A stretch of DNA of 64,000 nt from Sequoia sempervirens. Taxonomy: Eukaryota; Streptophyta; Pinopsida; Cupressales; Cupressaceae. Below, piece after piece: positions 1-10,917 of the stretch; position 1 is the stretch's first letter; each line of letters begins with the position of its first letter. The stretch lies in the NCBI GenBank assembly GCA_007258455.2, contig VDFB02047230.1:159038635-159102634 (forward strand), given 5' to 3'. Both the position numbers and the translations under genes were made by a program. The notes beneath the pieces were generated by a model. It was not told the DNA's origin. It was given only the letters and a program-made list of their open reading frames with translations, and made no database searches.

Positions 1-600
1 TAACTTTATGTCAAGAAAATGTTGCATCAGTCATAGCCTTAAAATGTTTGAAATGTTTCAAAAGGATCACTCATATTCTTCAAAAAATAAACAGATCTGT
101 ATCTAGTAATATCATCAATGAATGTAATCATGTAGTGCTTCATACCTATGCTTGCCTTGGATATAGGATCACACAAATCTGAATGAATAACCTCCAATGG
201 ATGATTTTCTCTTCACACACTTTCAGGAAACCTATACCCATGGTGTTTTTCAAGTGCACAACCCTTGCACACTTCCTTTCCTTTTTCTTGAAAGTTTGGT
301 AATCCATGTGCCATATTTTTTTGATGCATGTACAATTTTTGAAAACTAAGGTTGTCCATACCTTTGGTGCCATAACCAACTTGCATCATAAATAGGAGCA
401 TAACAAAAATTTGATTCACTTGCTTTGATTCTCAGTGGGAACATTTGGTTTTTTGTCATTTTTGTTGTAACATTCATCCTTCCTCCTTGTCTCTTATCAC
501 AGATAGTGCAGATTTTATTCTCGAATTCAAATTTAAGTCTTTTTTCAACAAATTGCCCAACGCTCATTAGATTATGCCTTTGTTGTGGTGAGTGGCATAG
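1..600 (-). pseudogene. copia-1 GAG-pre-integrase and integrase N-terminus, frameshifted
   Basis: The - strand reading frame near 490-590 carries the segment HNLMSVGQFVEK, followed by a basic stretch and an LWHQRYG motif near 350. These are hallmarks of the GAG-pre-integrase domain. After a frameshift, another frame over about 213-330 holds HGLPNF and CKGCALEKHHGYRFP, the second half of the integrase HHCC zinc finger. The start of the integrase core follows towards base 1. At least two frameshifts separate these pieces, so no functional product is expected. Integrase would insert the cDNA copy into the genome. Confidence 0.78.
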
Positions 601-606
601 TTTACA

Positions 607-1849
607 TACTCGGAATTGGAGAGTACTCGACAAGCCCAAAATTTTTGACTCGGGAAATACTCGACAACTTAAAAAGTAGCAAAATTTCTTATAAAAACAC
701 CTTTTTTTTTTGCAAAATTCAATTACAAAATGCATCAAATGAGTCTAAAAACCATGAGGGAGTGTTTTATATTAAATTTCATTGTTGAATACATATGGAT
801 TACAAAATGGCATCATTATACATAGTGAAATTGCTAATAACTATAATGAATTTATGATGATTGTATTTGAAAACCATCATCATAAATTTCATATCTAGGC
901 AATTATAATTAGTTATATATAATACATTAATTATATGTTGTATTATATTTATATATTAATTTTTTGTATTATATAAAAAATATAATAATTATTAACTATT
1001 AATTATAATAATTTTATATATGTATTTAATAGTTTTGTTAAAGAATATAATATATAATAATAAGTAGTATAATTATATTATTTATAATTTATTTTTTATT
1101 ATATAAATTATACATTATATATTAATTATGCTAATATATACTTAACTATTGATGCCATAATGTTAAAACCTAAATGTGCTCATTTGTATTATATAAAAAA
1201 TATAATAATTATTAACTAGTAATTATAATAATTTTATATATGTATTTAATAGTTTTGTTAAAGAATATAATATATAATAATAATAATTAGTATAATTTTT
1301 TTATTTATAATTTATTTTTTATTATATAAAATATATATTATATATTAATTATGCTAATATATACTTATCTACTGATGCTGTAATGTTGAAACCTAAATGT
1401 GCTCATTATTAGGATCTTGGCCGTAATTTTCATTTTAATAAACATACTCTAAAACCCTCATTGAAACCTTACTTTCAGGCAGTAGCTCGCCAAATTGGAG
1501 AAGTGAAAGGTCAATACCAGCAAGGAAGAGTTTGGAGGAGTGAAAACCAATAGCGGTGGGGAAAGCAGCAATAAAGGGCGAAAAACAACTGAAAAAATGG
1601 CAAAAATTGATGAACGGCTGAGATTTGTTTAAAAGCACTGAAATTTTCGCTCAAAAATGCATGAAAAAAACCAGTAAATATTTGTGCGATTAACCTGCAA
1701 TTATTCTCCATTTTTTCTGGTGATTAATCAGAAATAAATGGGCGATTAAATCTGCTATAGTGATCCGTGAGTAAAGGTAGAAATTACACGTTTTCTCAAA
1801 TTTCTGGCGATTAATCGGCCACTTGACGATTAATCGCCGATTATGTAAA
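607..1849. mobile_element. Unclassified AT-rich insertion inside copia-1
   Basis: The copia-1 protein is coherent on both sides of this block: protease end at about 1860 and pre-integrase start at about 600. The 1.24 kb between them matches no copia domain and must be an insertion. It contains a 220-bp tandem duplication (965-1406), a GC-richer shoulder at 1440-1570, and repeated CGATTAATCG-type palindromes at 1797-1845. The flanks show CATAC on the left and GTATAC on the right, a possible imperfect target duplication. I found no clear terminal inverted repeat or ORF, so the class is unknown and the ends are good to about 10 bp. Confidence 0.5.
965..1406. repeat. Tandem duplication, 220-bp period, two copies
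   Basis: Unit 1 (965-1184) and unit 2 (1185-1406) both run from TGTATTATATAAAAAATAT through TAATTATGCTAATATATACTTA and end in AAACCTAAATGTGCTCATT. Differences are a few substitutions and short indels. Nearly pure A/T except for the last 30 bases of each unit. No coding potential. Confidence 0.92.
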
Positions 1850-1859
1850 CAAAGGTATA

Positions 1860-2898
1860 CATCTAATTTCTACCTTTTCTTGTTTAGTGACTATATCCAA
1901 TTTTCCTTCGCCACAAATTTCAAGTACTTTATTGTCACCCAATCTTACTTCACTTCTAAAATTTTCATTTTTGCAACTTATCATATGTTTAGAACAACTT
2001 GAATCTAGAAGTGTCTTGTGTTTTTAATTTGTTGCATGAAAAATAGTAGGGATATGGATCTTCATCTTTTCCTTTCTTGGGACGTTCATTTTCATTCCTT
2101 CTGTTTTCTTTAGCATAGTTTTCTTTTCTTACTCCATTTGAATTCTTGAATCTGCAGTCACTGTAGTAACATTGCACTGGCTGCCTATCTGCATAAAATC
2201 AACCTTTGACTATTGAGAAATCACCTTTACTTTGTCCCCTTCTTTTGGATTTAGAACTAAACCCTTGATATGAATTCTGCCCCCTATTGCCTTGAGGAAA
2301 ACTAGTACTTGCTCTTAGATTATTATTGATATTTGACTTTGACATAAGCACTTGATCTAGACCACCCATACATTTACATTCTCTTCATGGGTAAGTAAAG
2401 ACCCAATCAGTTATCCAACCTTTAAAGTATCTAATTGTTGCACTCTTTTAAAGTAATGACAATATGCATCCACTTGGGTTTAAGAAATCTCAAGGTCTTC
2501 TTTACAACTACATTATCTTTGACTGCCTCCCCATATGTTTTCATCTTAGTCACCATATCAATATTTTCATTCTCATTCTTAAATTCTTAAAATTTATTCT
2601 TATGGTTTGAAGTTTCGCAACCCTTATGTGAATGGTACCTTGATATGAACTTTCTAAATCTGTCCATGCTTCCTTTTATGTCTTGCAACATGCAACTCTT
2701 GGATCTATTGCACTACAAATATAGGAAAATACTTGATAATCATTTTCCTCTTCTTTTTTCTCTTGTTTCAATATATCCACTTGCTACCGTATCACATATG
2801 CCTTTCCATATTAATATTCTTTTCAACTGATCTCTTAAATAATCAAAATTTTTACCTTTAAACTGTGGAACTGATATTGCACAATTGTTAGTTGCTAT
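1860..2898 (-). pseudogene. copia-1 gag and protease remnant
   Basis: On the - strand the segment starting near 2898 reads TNNCAISVPQFKGKNFDYL, the conserved N-terminus of copia gag (a DUF4219/UBN2-like nucleocapsid region). The expected Met codon appears changed to ATA. Broken gag continues down to about 2180. A degraded CCHC knuckle neighbourhood lies at about 2100-2170 (QCYYSDCRFKNSNG). The C-terminal protease segment at about 1860-2000 contains LGDNKVLEICGEGKLDIVTK. Many stops interrupt the frame. Gag would form the particle and protease would cleave the polyprotein. Confidence 0.72.
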
Positions 2899-3044
2899 TA
2901 TAGCAAACTAAACAAAGTTAAAACTTTCTCTCAAACTGTCAAGAACTTGAACTTTGGCGAGGGAGCTTCACATCTGAACCTGTTCAGTGTAATTTGCACT
3001 TGCACTGATAAACACTTGGGCTGAAAAACCTTGCTTTGATACCA

Positions 3045-4476
3045 CCAATAAGAAATAAGGAACAGGGGCTGCTCTGATAACACACACAAGATTTATTTTA
3101 TTCTTCCTATAAAAGCTTCTGAATTTCATTACAACCTTGAATATCTTATTACAAACTGAAATATGGGCGATCTAATATAGAGTTTGAAATCCAAAAATAA
3201 CGTATAAAAAGTCTAAAGAAACCAGGCAATACATTGAATAACAGTGACTTGAAAAATAGCTTCCTCAGAAAACAAAAAAATAACAATGACTAACTTTCAT
3301 CCTAAAACAACTTAGTAATTAATAAAAACCTAAACATAGACTTCTAAAAGTAGTCTTGAAAATTTGTGCTCCAGATCTGAGATTAGAATCTTCTAAATTT
3401 AGTTTCCTAAACAGTCTTGGACTGTGAGAAAGTGACTCTTAAAACTCAAACAGAATTTGCTATTTTTAGCTGTGTCTAAAATGCCTTTAGTAGTCACCAG
3501 CAACTGTTTGTTATCTTTGTTAACAACAGAGACAACTTCAGCAGCAGCAGTTTGACTTCGTTAGCATCACTTATCCAATAGTATTCTGCTGACTTGACAT
3601 CGGATTTTCCTGCAGGATGTATTTCAATGTTATTGGGAATGTCAGGAGGTGCCTAAATGCCCCCTGTTAAATAGGAAGTGTCTCTGGGATGCCAGAATAA
3701 TTCTGAAACGTCTTAGTGACATGAAAAAACAAATATGCAGAAGAAAATGGGGACACCCTCTATGTCCACAAAATAGAAGGGACAACCCTAGAAGGCAGGG
3801 GACATGTGGAATATTGTGTCTAACAAAGGTGGTTTTTGTAATTAAGCCTTTTTACTTAGTCGTCTTGGGGCTCCTCAACTTGTTGTTTGAATTCTAAGAT
3901 CTCTTCATTTCAACTGTATAATCCCAAGGTGAAGCCTCACACAAATGTGAGAGAATACGTAAGCATATTCTGCACATCATGCTTGTTGGGTATGGGAAAA
4001 CTTGGTGGAATGTGTTGAGAGAACTTGAATAATTCGAGTGGAGTATATACTTCATTATAGATATTAAAAAAACTTCATTTCTTTTCGGCTGACAGTCACC
4101 AACTTGACTTATGACTAGCATAGAGAAGGTGATACTGCAGAAGCTGTGATAGTGAGAGCTAGTTAATCATGGAAATCTCCTTCATAACTGGGTTGTAATT
4201 GAAAATATAGCAATGAAATATTCTATTATAAATGTATTTATGGTTCACATTAGTGACAGGAAAGAGATGAAACCTACAAAATTGAAAGCCAAACCTCAAC
4301 CTTTTCTATCAGCATTTAATCACCAACAACTTTAACAGAGGTGATCGTTCCCATAATAGTCACCTGTGAAGACTTTAATGAAAGATATGTTGTCACTTGA
4401 TTGGTTGTGTAAACCCCATTTAAGTATGAGAGTCTATTACTTGAAAAAATACTAATATAGTCAGTTTTATAATTTC
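3045..4476. other. Non-coding stretch: probable copia-1 LTR, then intron or intergenic DNA
   Basis: The first about 600 bases (3045-3650) should include the copia-1 5' LTR, because it follows the primer-binding site, but I could not identify TG...CA ends. An 82-codon ORF at 3649-3897 shows no recognisable domain and is probably chance. The rest probably belongs to the intron upstream of the first J-domain exon. Nothing else supported. Confidence 0.45.
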
Positions 4477-5006
4477 ATTTTTTGATAGAATTTGTATTGT
4501 GCTTGGCTTGGATCTATATTGCTTGCTTTCTTTTGTATTGAGAATTCTATATGAGCATGCATGCAATGAGTTGTGGTAGTTTTTTTAAAATTGAAGCTTG
4601 TTCAAGATATCATGGTTTTGTGTCAGTTTTTCTGCCTGTATTTTGTTAAAGTCTATATACAATATTGTTTTTGATTAGGCAGAGGACCTACAATGCCAGT
4701 GGAAAAGAATAAGAGCAGAAGATGCACGAAAGCGGGAGTTCAATTTTTGATAGAATTTTTATTGTGCTTTGTTTGGATCTATATTGCTTGCTTTCTTTTG
4801 TATTGAGGTTTCTATTTCAGCATGCATGCAGTGAGTTGTGGTAGATTTTGTAAAATTGTAGCTTGTTCAAGATATCATAGTTGCAGGTTGATTAAACTTT
4901 TCTACTTGTAATTTGTAATGTCAATATAATATTGTTTTTGATTAGGCAGAGGAGGCACAACGCCAGCGGAAGAGAATAAGAGCAGAAGATGCACGAAAGC
5001 AGGAGA
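4477..5006 (+). repeat. Tandem duplication of an intron-exon junction (about 265-bp period)
   Basis: Unit 1 (4477-4741) and unit 2 (4742-5006) share TTTGATAGAATTT, ATCTATATTGCTTGCTTTC, GCATGCATGCA, GAGTTGTGGTAG, TTGTTCAAGATATCAT and the splice-acceptor region TTGTTTTTGATTAG|GCAGAGGA. They also share the first 20 codons of the exon. Matching bases sit 265-267 apart. Unit 2 leads into the intact exon. Unit 1 reads into intron sequence after 20 codons. Confidence 0.93.
4679..4741 (+). pseudogene. Broken upstream copy of the J-domain gene coiled-coil exon
   Basis: This is the exon part of duplication unit 1. It keeps the AG acceptor at 4677-4678 and the downstream residues KRIRAEDARK. It has Leu, Cys and Trp substitutions early in the exon, where the intact copy has residues typical of a charged helix. 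After RE the frame runs into duplicated intron and reaches TGA within four codons. It has no splice donor of its own, so inclusion would truncate the protein. It is therefore a pseudo-exon. Confidence 0.85.
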
Positions 5007-5059
5007 TGGAAAAGAGGCAAAAACGACGTCTTGAAGAAATGAGAGAAACCCAAAAGAAG
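4946..5059 (+). CDS. J-domain protein, exon encoding charged coiled-coil arm
   Basis: The acceptor is AG at 4944-4945 behind a T-rich tract. The donor is GT at 5060-5061. The 38 codons are almost all Glu, Arg, Lys, Gln and Ala (RKRIRAEDARK, then EKRQKRRLEEMRETQKK), so the product is a continuous amphipathic charged helix. In plant C-terminal-J proteins such a segment precedes the J domain. The exon is open in its own frame and joins in phase 0 to the next one. It is the intact member of a local duplication. Confidence 0.85.
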
Positions 5060-5497
5060 GTTTGGAAACCAAAATCTTGTTTTACTAGTTACCATTTTCT
5101 TCACTCCTTTCTTTAATCTTTCCTGATTTCCAAGATAAAGGTTTTTGATTTTTTCTTTACTCTTGGTTGTCCATGCTGAGTTTTGTTGGTCAAGGGTCCC
5201 TTGCATGTACATATGATAGAGCATTATATGTTATACAAAATAAATACTGTTATTCTCTTTTTTGTTGTTAATAAAATTAGCTTGATTGGTACTTTGCTAA
5301 GTGCCTGAAATACGAAACACAATGAATCTTACTATAGGTTAGCTCTTAACAAAAGGATTGCCAGAATTTTGCACAGCCATACGAAATACATTATCTTATC
5401 TAATTTATTTTTAATTTATTTACCTTTATCTGATGCCACCCTAAGCACGATGATCTTTTTGGTTTGCCTTCATGGCCTGTTCCATATTCTGTCACAG

Positions 5498-5647
5498 GAT
5501 GAAGAAACAATGGACTTAAAAGAAAAGCTGCGTGGCAAAGTAAGGGCACAACTTGAGCAAGTTGCTTCTCAATCCAAAGACATGGCCTCACTGCTACGCA
5601 ATCTTGGCATACCTGTGGATGGGGGAGCCTGCCCATTGTCACAGCAG
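5498..5647 (+). CDS. J-domain protein, exon encoding start of the J domain
   Basis: The acceptor is CACAG at 5493-5497 and the donor GTGAAT starts at 5648. The 50 codons finish the charged helix (MDLKEKLRGKVRAQLEQ) and then give SKDMASLLRNLGIPVDGG and PLSQQ. The LLRNLGI part is the hydrophobic first helix of the J domain, followed by the usual loop before helix II. The phase is 0 at both ends. Translation into the intron would add about 40 residues and stop, so the shorter exon is preferred. Confidence 0.85.
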
Positions 5648-8580
5648 GTGAATCTCAGATGTAATCTGTTGGGTTTGTTTTCCAATGTATGCAGTAATAC
5701 ACTTATTTTCTATGGTGAACAGCCCATTGCTTATTGTTTCCTTGATTATGATAGAACCATCAGTTAAATTCATCAATCAGCTTTACCTGTTCATCTTATC
5801 TGTGAATGTTTCATTTTTCCTGGTGGCAAGTAGATTATTGTATTAATGGTCTTTGTTTCTGTTTCAATTATCTTGTTGAGCTGTTGTTAATAACCTGGGC
5901 TTAAGTGTCACCCCATTTAAAGATTTTTTGAATTAGAAAGCATTCAAGCGCAAATGTATCTAAAGTAGACCTGTCATTTCAAAATAAGAGAACTAATACT
6001 AGGTGAGTGCAGCAGGAACTTATACAAAATGTTTTCGACCATTAGCTGGGCATGTTTCTTCAATGTTTAGTATTATGTTGCTTTTTATGGTGGATTTCAC
6101 TTGAATCATGCACAGGAGGAAAATTCAAGAATGTGAAATGTAAGTAACATAAGAAAATAAAAATTCTAGAGTAATGAAATACTATTACGAAACCACCTCT
6201 CAGGATGGATGTCTCTTGACATTCTTTGCCAATCCTGTTGGTGCTTGGTTTGCTAATTAATTAGGGACTCTAGCCAACTTGACTTCCTGACTGGCCATTT
6301 AAACAAACTATCAACAACTCTATGAAAATCAAAATAATTGTAACAGAAATAATTTTTCCAGAATCTATTATAATTAGTTGAGATGAGCTTCTAGGTATTA
6401 CTGTCTATTAATTTTTAACATCAACATTTTGGATCACATTCTGTGATCCATCATCTTCATCACTGTGTATTGATTTTCAGCATAACGTTGATGCTAAAAA
6501 TTAATTCACAGTTATATCTGGAAGCTCTTCTCAGCTCATCATTATAAGTGTCCAATACAAAGTCCTGAAGGACTTTTAATAGCTCTGTCGCTATTCAATA
6601 GTAGATGCCATCCTTGAAAGGCTTCAAGCTCATTGCTTGATCTCAGTTCTGTTCGCTTCTACGAAACTATTAATTATAAGCTCTTTTGTGTTAGTTTTGT
6701 CATATCTTTATGTCGAGGTCCCAAATATGTAAGCCTAGTGTCATCACCTCAGCCATGAGTGGTTTGTGGATTGATTGTTTGAGTTTCTCTTCAAAGTTCA
6801 ATGTCTACCTATTTGCCAGGTCAGAGGTGTAAGCAAAGAACGAGAAAGGTCTGTCCAATGAAGGAGACTGGTTTGAATGATGAAGGATTTAATAAGAGAT
6901 GGCCAAAGTGACAAAGGAGAACGCTTGGTGTGCTTGATTGCATCTTAGGTGAAATGTCTCCAGATAGTTTAATGGCAAAACCCTGAATTTTATTTTTGAT
7001 TTTTCATTGTAAGTGGGATTTGACAGCCAATATTAAATTTAAAAATGTAATTTTAAATTTTCTGATTTTTAAATAAACCTAACTGCTGCACAATTCAGAA
7101 TAAACCCTAGGTGGATAGGAAATTGCTCAAAAACCCTTCAAAATATTTTATTTATTTCCAAAAACGCAGAACAGACTTTTGTAATGCCAAAATACAATTT
7201 TCAGAAATTTTCAATTTTTTACTTACTGCAGGATCCATACAACCGTATGGCTAGAGTTTTTGGCTGTTGTGTGGACAGCTGTAGATGTTCCTGCTACAGT
7301 ATGCCGGCTGGAAAAATTATGAATTAACTTTCTACTGCTTTAAACCCTAAAAATGCTTCTGCAAACTTTGTCCTTGTCTAAACTGTATGTGATGCTGGTC
7401 TGGTATGCTATACAGCCACTTAGGAAAGTGTACAGCTGGCAGCTGGCTGAGTTGGCTCAGATCTGATCCCCCTGCTGAATGTAATGATTGGAAGGAGTTT
7501 GACAGCGCTGAAACCCTTGAAACCTTTGAAGGCTATTTGCTTGCAAATCAAATTAGGTCCTTGCTGAAACAAGTTTGAAACCTTAAAAATCTGCAACAAC
7601 TCAGATTGGAACAAGGGTTTTCGTTTTTTATCCCAAATGTGGAATCCAAGAGGGTTTTGGTCCTCTAAAATTCAAAAGTGCCTAGGGTTTACATCCTTGG
7701 ATGCCCTAGATTGAACAAACTACTCAAATCTGAAAATTGGATGCAAAAGGGTAATTTGAATGATTTCCAAATGAAGATAGGCGCCCTTGATAAACCCTTT
7801 CCAAATTGGTCCCTTGGGTCCTAGAGTTCCCTTAAAGTATTTAAAAATACTTTTTAATTTTTATTTTATTGTAAGTATTTAAGAATATTTATAGTTTAGT
7901 AATATTGTTTAGAAATATCTATTATTTTAATTAATATTAATATTATTAAGTTTCCCTTAAATTAGGAATTATCGGGCCCAACCTAAATAATATTATTAAT
8001 TTATTTTAATCCAAAAAAGGGACATGACGTAAGGAGGGTGTTAAGCAACATTAATGATGGATAGGTGCGCCTAAATCCAGCAGGAGAGCATTCCAAGTGG
8101 CAGAGACCAAGCTGGCTTGTGTCTAGACTGCCCTTGCAGGAGTATGAGAGACATGAAACCATAATAAGTGCTTGAGTGCTAGTTAATTGACATGAACAGA
8201 CAAAATAGATGCTTGGCAGGTGTTTTAAGTAACAACAGCGAGTGTAGGGTGTGTGTGTGTGTTTAATAAGTGAAGGGTGTGCCTAGGTGTGAGTGAAGAG
8301 GTTTTAAGTGGCATGAGTAGTCTAAAAGGATGCCTGGATTACTCATTAATTGGGTTTTGAGTGACTGAAGTGACTGTCGGGTGTGCCTAGATTAATGGTA
8401 AGTAGCAAAGGCTGCTCAAAGTGTTCCTATGAGGATATGACAACCCTTATTGACTATGTAAAGGAATGAGGTGCCTGATGTGTAAAAGTTAGCCTTTCAA
8501 GTGACAACGGCACTCATAAGACACGCTCTGGCAGTCTTAGACATGGTTTATTGACAGGAACGAGTATATGGTGTGGTTAG
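5648..8580 (+). other. First 2.9 kb of the 16.2-kb intron
   Basis: No coding domain is visible. The stretch 7980-8580 has loosely repeated GTGCCTAG-like and GGTGTG phrases, including a (GT)7 run at 8249-8262. It looks like degraded repeat DNA. The ORFs here are short and without recognisable motifs. Confidence 0.6.
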
Positions 8581-10089
8581 TGTAATGTTCCCTCATCAGT
8601 GATCACTCTTGGTGGACGTATTAGCCTATTTAATTCCCGTAGGCTATAGTTGGGAAAAGGGAATCAATTTATTTAATTATTTAATGTTACCTAGCGGGAA
8701 AAGTGCAATTAAAAAGGTAATCTTAAATAATCAATTAAATGGAGTTATAAAGTGACTTTTGGAAATATTTAAAAAGTTACTTTATAAAGTCACTTTATTT
8801 ATTTTAATGAGTGGGAAAAAGACAAGTGATATAAAGGGTGATTTTGGAGCTCATTGGTACTATGCTTGCTTATCTTCTCTTATTCACATTTTGAGGAGCT
8901 TTTGAAGTTCTTGTCTTTGGGGAACAGAAACCCTAGGGCAACTGGTTTCGGTGGTGAAACAATCACACCCTAGCTGGTTTGAGGGAAAGATCACTCAAGT
9001 CTTTCAGCTGTGTGATTAAGGCAAATTTTTGGGTCTCCTATAGAAATGAATTTGGAAGAAACGATTAATATTATGGAGATTGAATAGCTCTACATGCTGG
9101 GCGAGTATTATGAAGGTTATGTATTGCATTGAAACGTGCAGAGTCCATATTGATTTGGACGTGGGTTTTGAAAACGTTGCTGATGTTTTTGTGGAGTTGG
9201 TGATTGATAACATTTGAGTTGAAGCATTGCTGGGCGTGAGCTTATTTCCTGTCCATATTGTTATTACCACTTTGAAATATATTGCAAGGAGGCCGTGGAT
9301 TTATTTATTGCTGCACAGGAAGCCATTGTTTGCATAGAAGAGGTGTTTAAGGTTGCAGCTTCAGCGTGGGGGTTTGAAGGAGGCATTCTTTTGCATATTC
9401 CTAGCCGTCTGGGTCTCCAATGCTAGTTTAAGTGGGACGCAGGCCTTCTATAACTCCAGCGCCACCCTATTAGCAGCCATGGGTACCATGAGGAGTGGCG
9501 TGAGACTTTTCCGAGGGAGTTGTGAGCTTCAGATTCAGTAACAGCAGCTATTCACCAGCCGTGAGTTTCCAGTTTGAGGCTGCATTGAGTTTTGGAGTCT
9601 ATTTTGCCTGAGGAAGGGTCGACTGAAGTGGGATAGCTTTGGCGTGAGCTTTGCACAGCATAACATCCATTTCACAAGGAGCTTCGAGTAGTTGACTGGC
9701 CCAGGCGTGGTTATTTCCAGGTGTGAGTGATATTTATCCATAAATTGTTCAGTGCTGCTACTCAGTTCAGACTATTAATAAATTGTAATCCATTCATTGT
9801 TATTGCTTAGTTCTGAGTATCATTTATATGTAAATCTGCTAGTTGTTATCGCCCAGTTTGAGATTGCATATGACTGTAGCTTCATTCAATCGTATATTTT
9901 ATTGTATCACAGTCAAATGTAATGGAATGAGGATGTAATTTCTGGTTATTGAACCTGTTTGTGCATTTCAATTGAATACTGTAATAAATTCATGCAATGT
10001 AATTTAATATGTTTGACAAAATGGGACATATGTCAAACTGAAAACAATCGAAAAAAATCCTTCAAATTGGAAGGGGTTTTTACAGTTAG
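8576..10089 (+). mobile_element. Solo LTR with intact 5-bp target-site duplication
   Basis: The element at 8581-10084 (1,504 bp) starts TGTAATGTTCCC and ends GGGGTTTTTACA, giving TGTAA/TTACA inverted ends. It is flanked by GTTAG at 8576-8580 and 10085-10089. There is no internal region or second LTR, so this is a solo LTR left by LTR-LTR recombination. A TATA-like GATATAAAGGG near 8830 suggests + orientation. A related LTR occurs at about 18803, sharing the CCCT...CTGGTTTCG...GAAA...CCTAGCTG block. Confidence 0.85.
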
Positions 10090-10797
10090 GGTGAAAACAG
10101 AGAAAATCTTAAGCAACATAAACCACCAAATGAAATGCCTGACTGTTTATGATAGAGTTATAGACTGTTTATGATAGAGTTATAGTGGCATGGATGACTG
10201 AAATAGGTGCTTGAGGGGAAAGATAAAGGCTTGACTGACATTGACCACCCAAAAGAGGCATTTAGCAGGGGATATTGGCAGGGTTTTTTCAAGCAGAAAG
10301 GTTTTCAGCTAAATTGCTAGTTTAGGGTTTGGATACACCGGTGTGGGGATTCCTTTTTTTCCCTGGGTATGGGTACAGCTTATATATATATATATACTAA
10401 AAATAAATAAATAATTTATAATTTATAAATATATGATTTATAAATGTTTTTATTTCTTAAATGAATTAATTTTAAATCTAAAATAAATATATTATATAAT
10501 TAAAAGCTCTACATCATGGCAAACAAAAGGCTTGCAGCAATAGGAATAAGTAGTTGCAATGTGTATGCCAACAGATATTAGTTGATTTATTTTATTTACT
10601 TAAAGAGTTTTATTTTACTTTAGAACTATTTAAGAATTATTTTATTTTATTAATTTTGTTTACTTATTATATTTGAAGAGCTCTTTTTATTTACTTAAAG
10701 AGTTATTTTATTTTACTTTAGAACCATTAAAAAATTATTTTATTTTATTTACATTGTTTACTTTATGTTTATTCACTTAAATTTTTTTTATATACTT
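10090..10797. other. AT-rich intron spacer
   Basis: No gene. It contains a 22-bp tandem duplication (GACTGTTTATGATAGAGTTATA) at about 10140-10185, a (TA)8 run at 10381-10396, and repeated TTATTTTATTTACTTAAAGAG phrases at 10590-10760. This is the AT-rich host sequence into which the LINE inserted. Confidence 0.6.
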
Positions 10798-10810
10798 ACA
10801 TGTTATTAAT
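10798..10810. repeat. LINE target-site duplication, left copy
   Basis: ACATGTTATTAAT, identical to 17079-17091. It abuts the poly(T) that is the LINE's poly(A) tail read on the + strand. Confidence 0.95.
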
Positions 10811-10917
10811 TTTTTTTTTTTAATAAAGAGGGTAAAAACTTTATTGAAAATCAGAAGAGAAGATTACAAAAAAAACCAGGCCACAAAGACCCGCCAACAG
10901 CAACATAGCAACACACA
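10811..10917 (-). other. LINE 3' UTR and poly(A) tail
   Basis: On the - strand, 96 nt follow the ORF2 stop and end in 11 A residues (10811-10821 on +). An AATAAA signal lies at 10840-10845, about 20 nt before the tail, at the spacing expected for polyadenylation. Confidence 0.85.

Larger units (their letters stand above)
1..3044 (-). mobile_element. Decayed Ty1/copia retrotransposon, 5' part (copia-1), runs off the left edge
   Basis: Read on the - strand, the order is primer-binding site, gag, protease, GAG-pre-integrase, integrase zinc finger, which is the Ty1/copia order. The + strand shows GCTTTGATACCA at 3033-3044, the complement of an initiator-Met-tRNA type primer-binding site (TGGTATCAAAGC). 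Gag begins near 2898 and protease lies near 1860-2000. GAG-pre-integrase and integrase occupy 1-600. Reverse transcriptase and RNase H would lie left of the window. Frameshifts and stops run throughout, so the copy is dead. About 1.24 kb of unrelated DNA interrupts it between protease and pre-integrase. The LTR should follow the primer-binding site at 3045 and beyond, but I could not fix its ends. Confidence 0.8.

Noticed and set aside
3649..4121. Short ORFs before the first exon, considered as further J-protein exons
   Set aside because: Sequence is not charged-helix-like, has no relation to the family and lacks convincing splice sites in phase.
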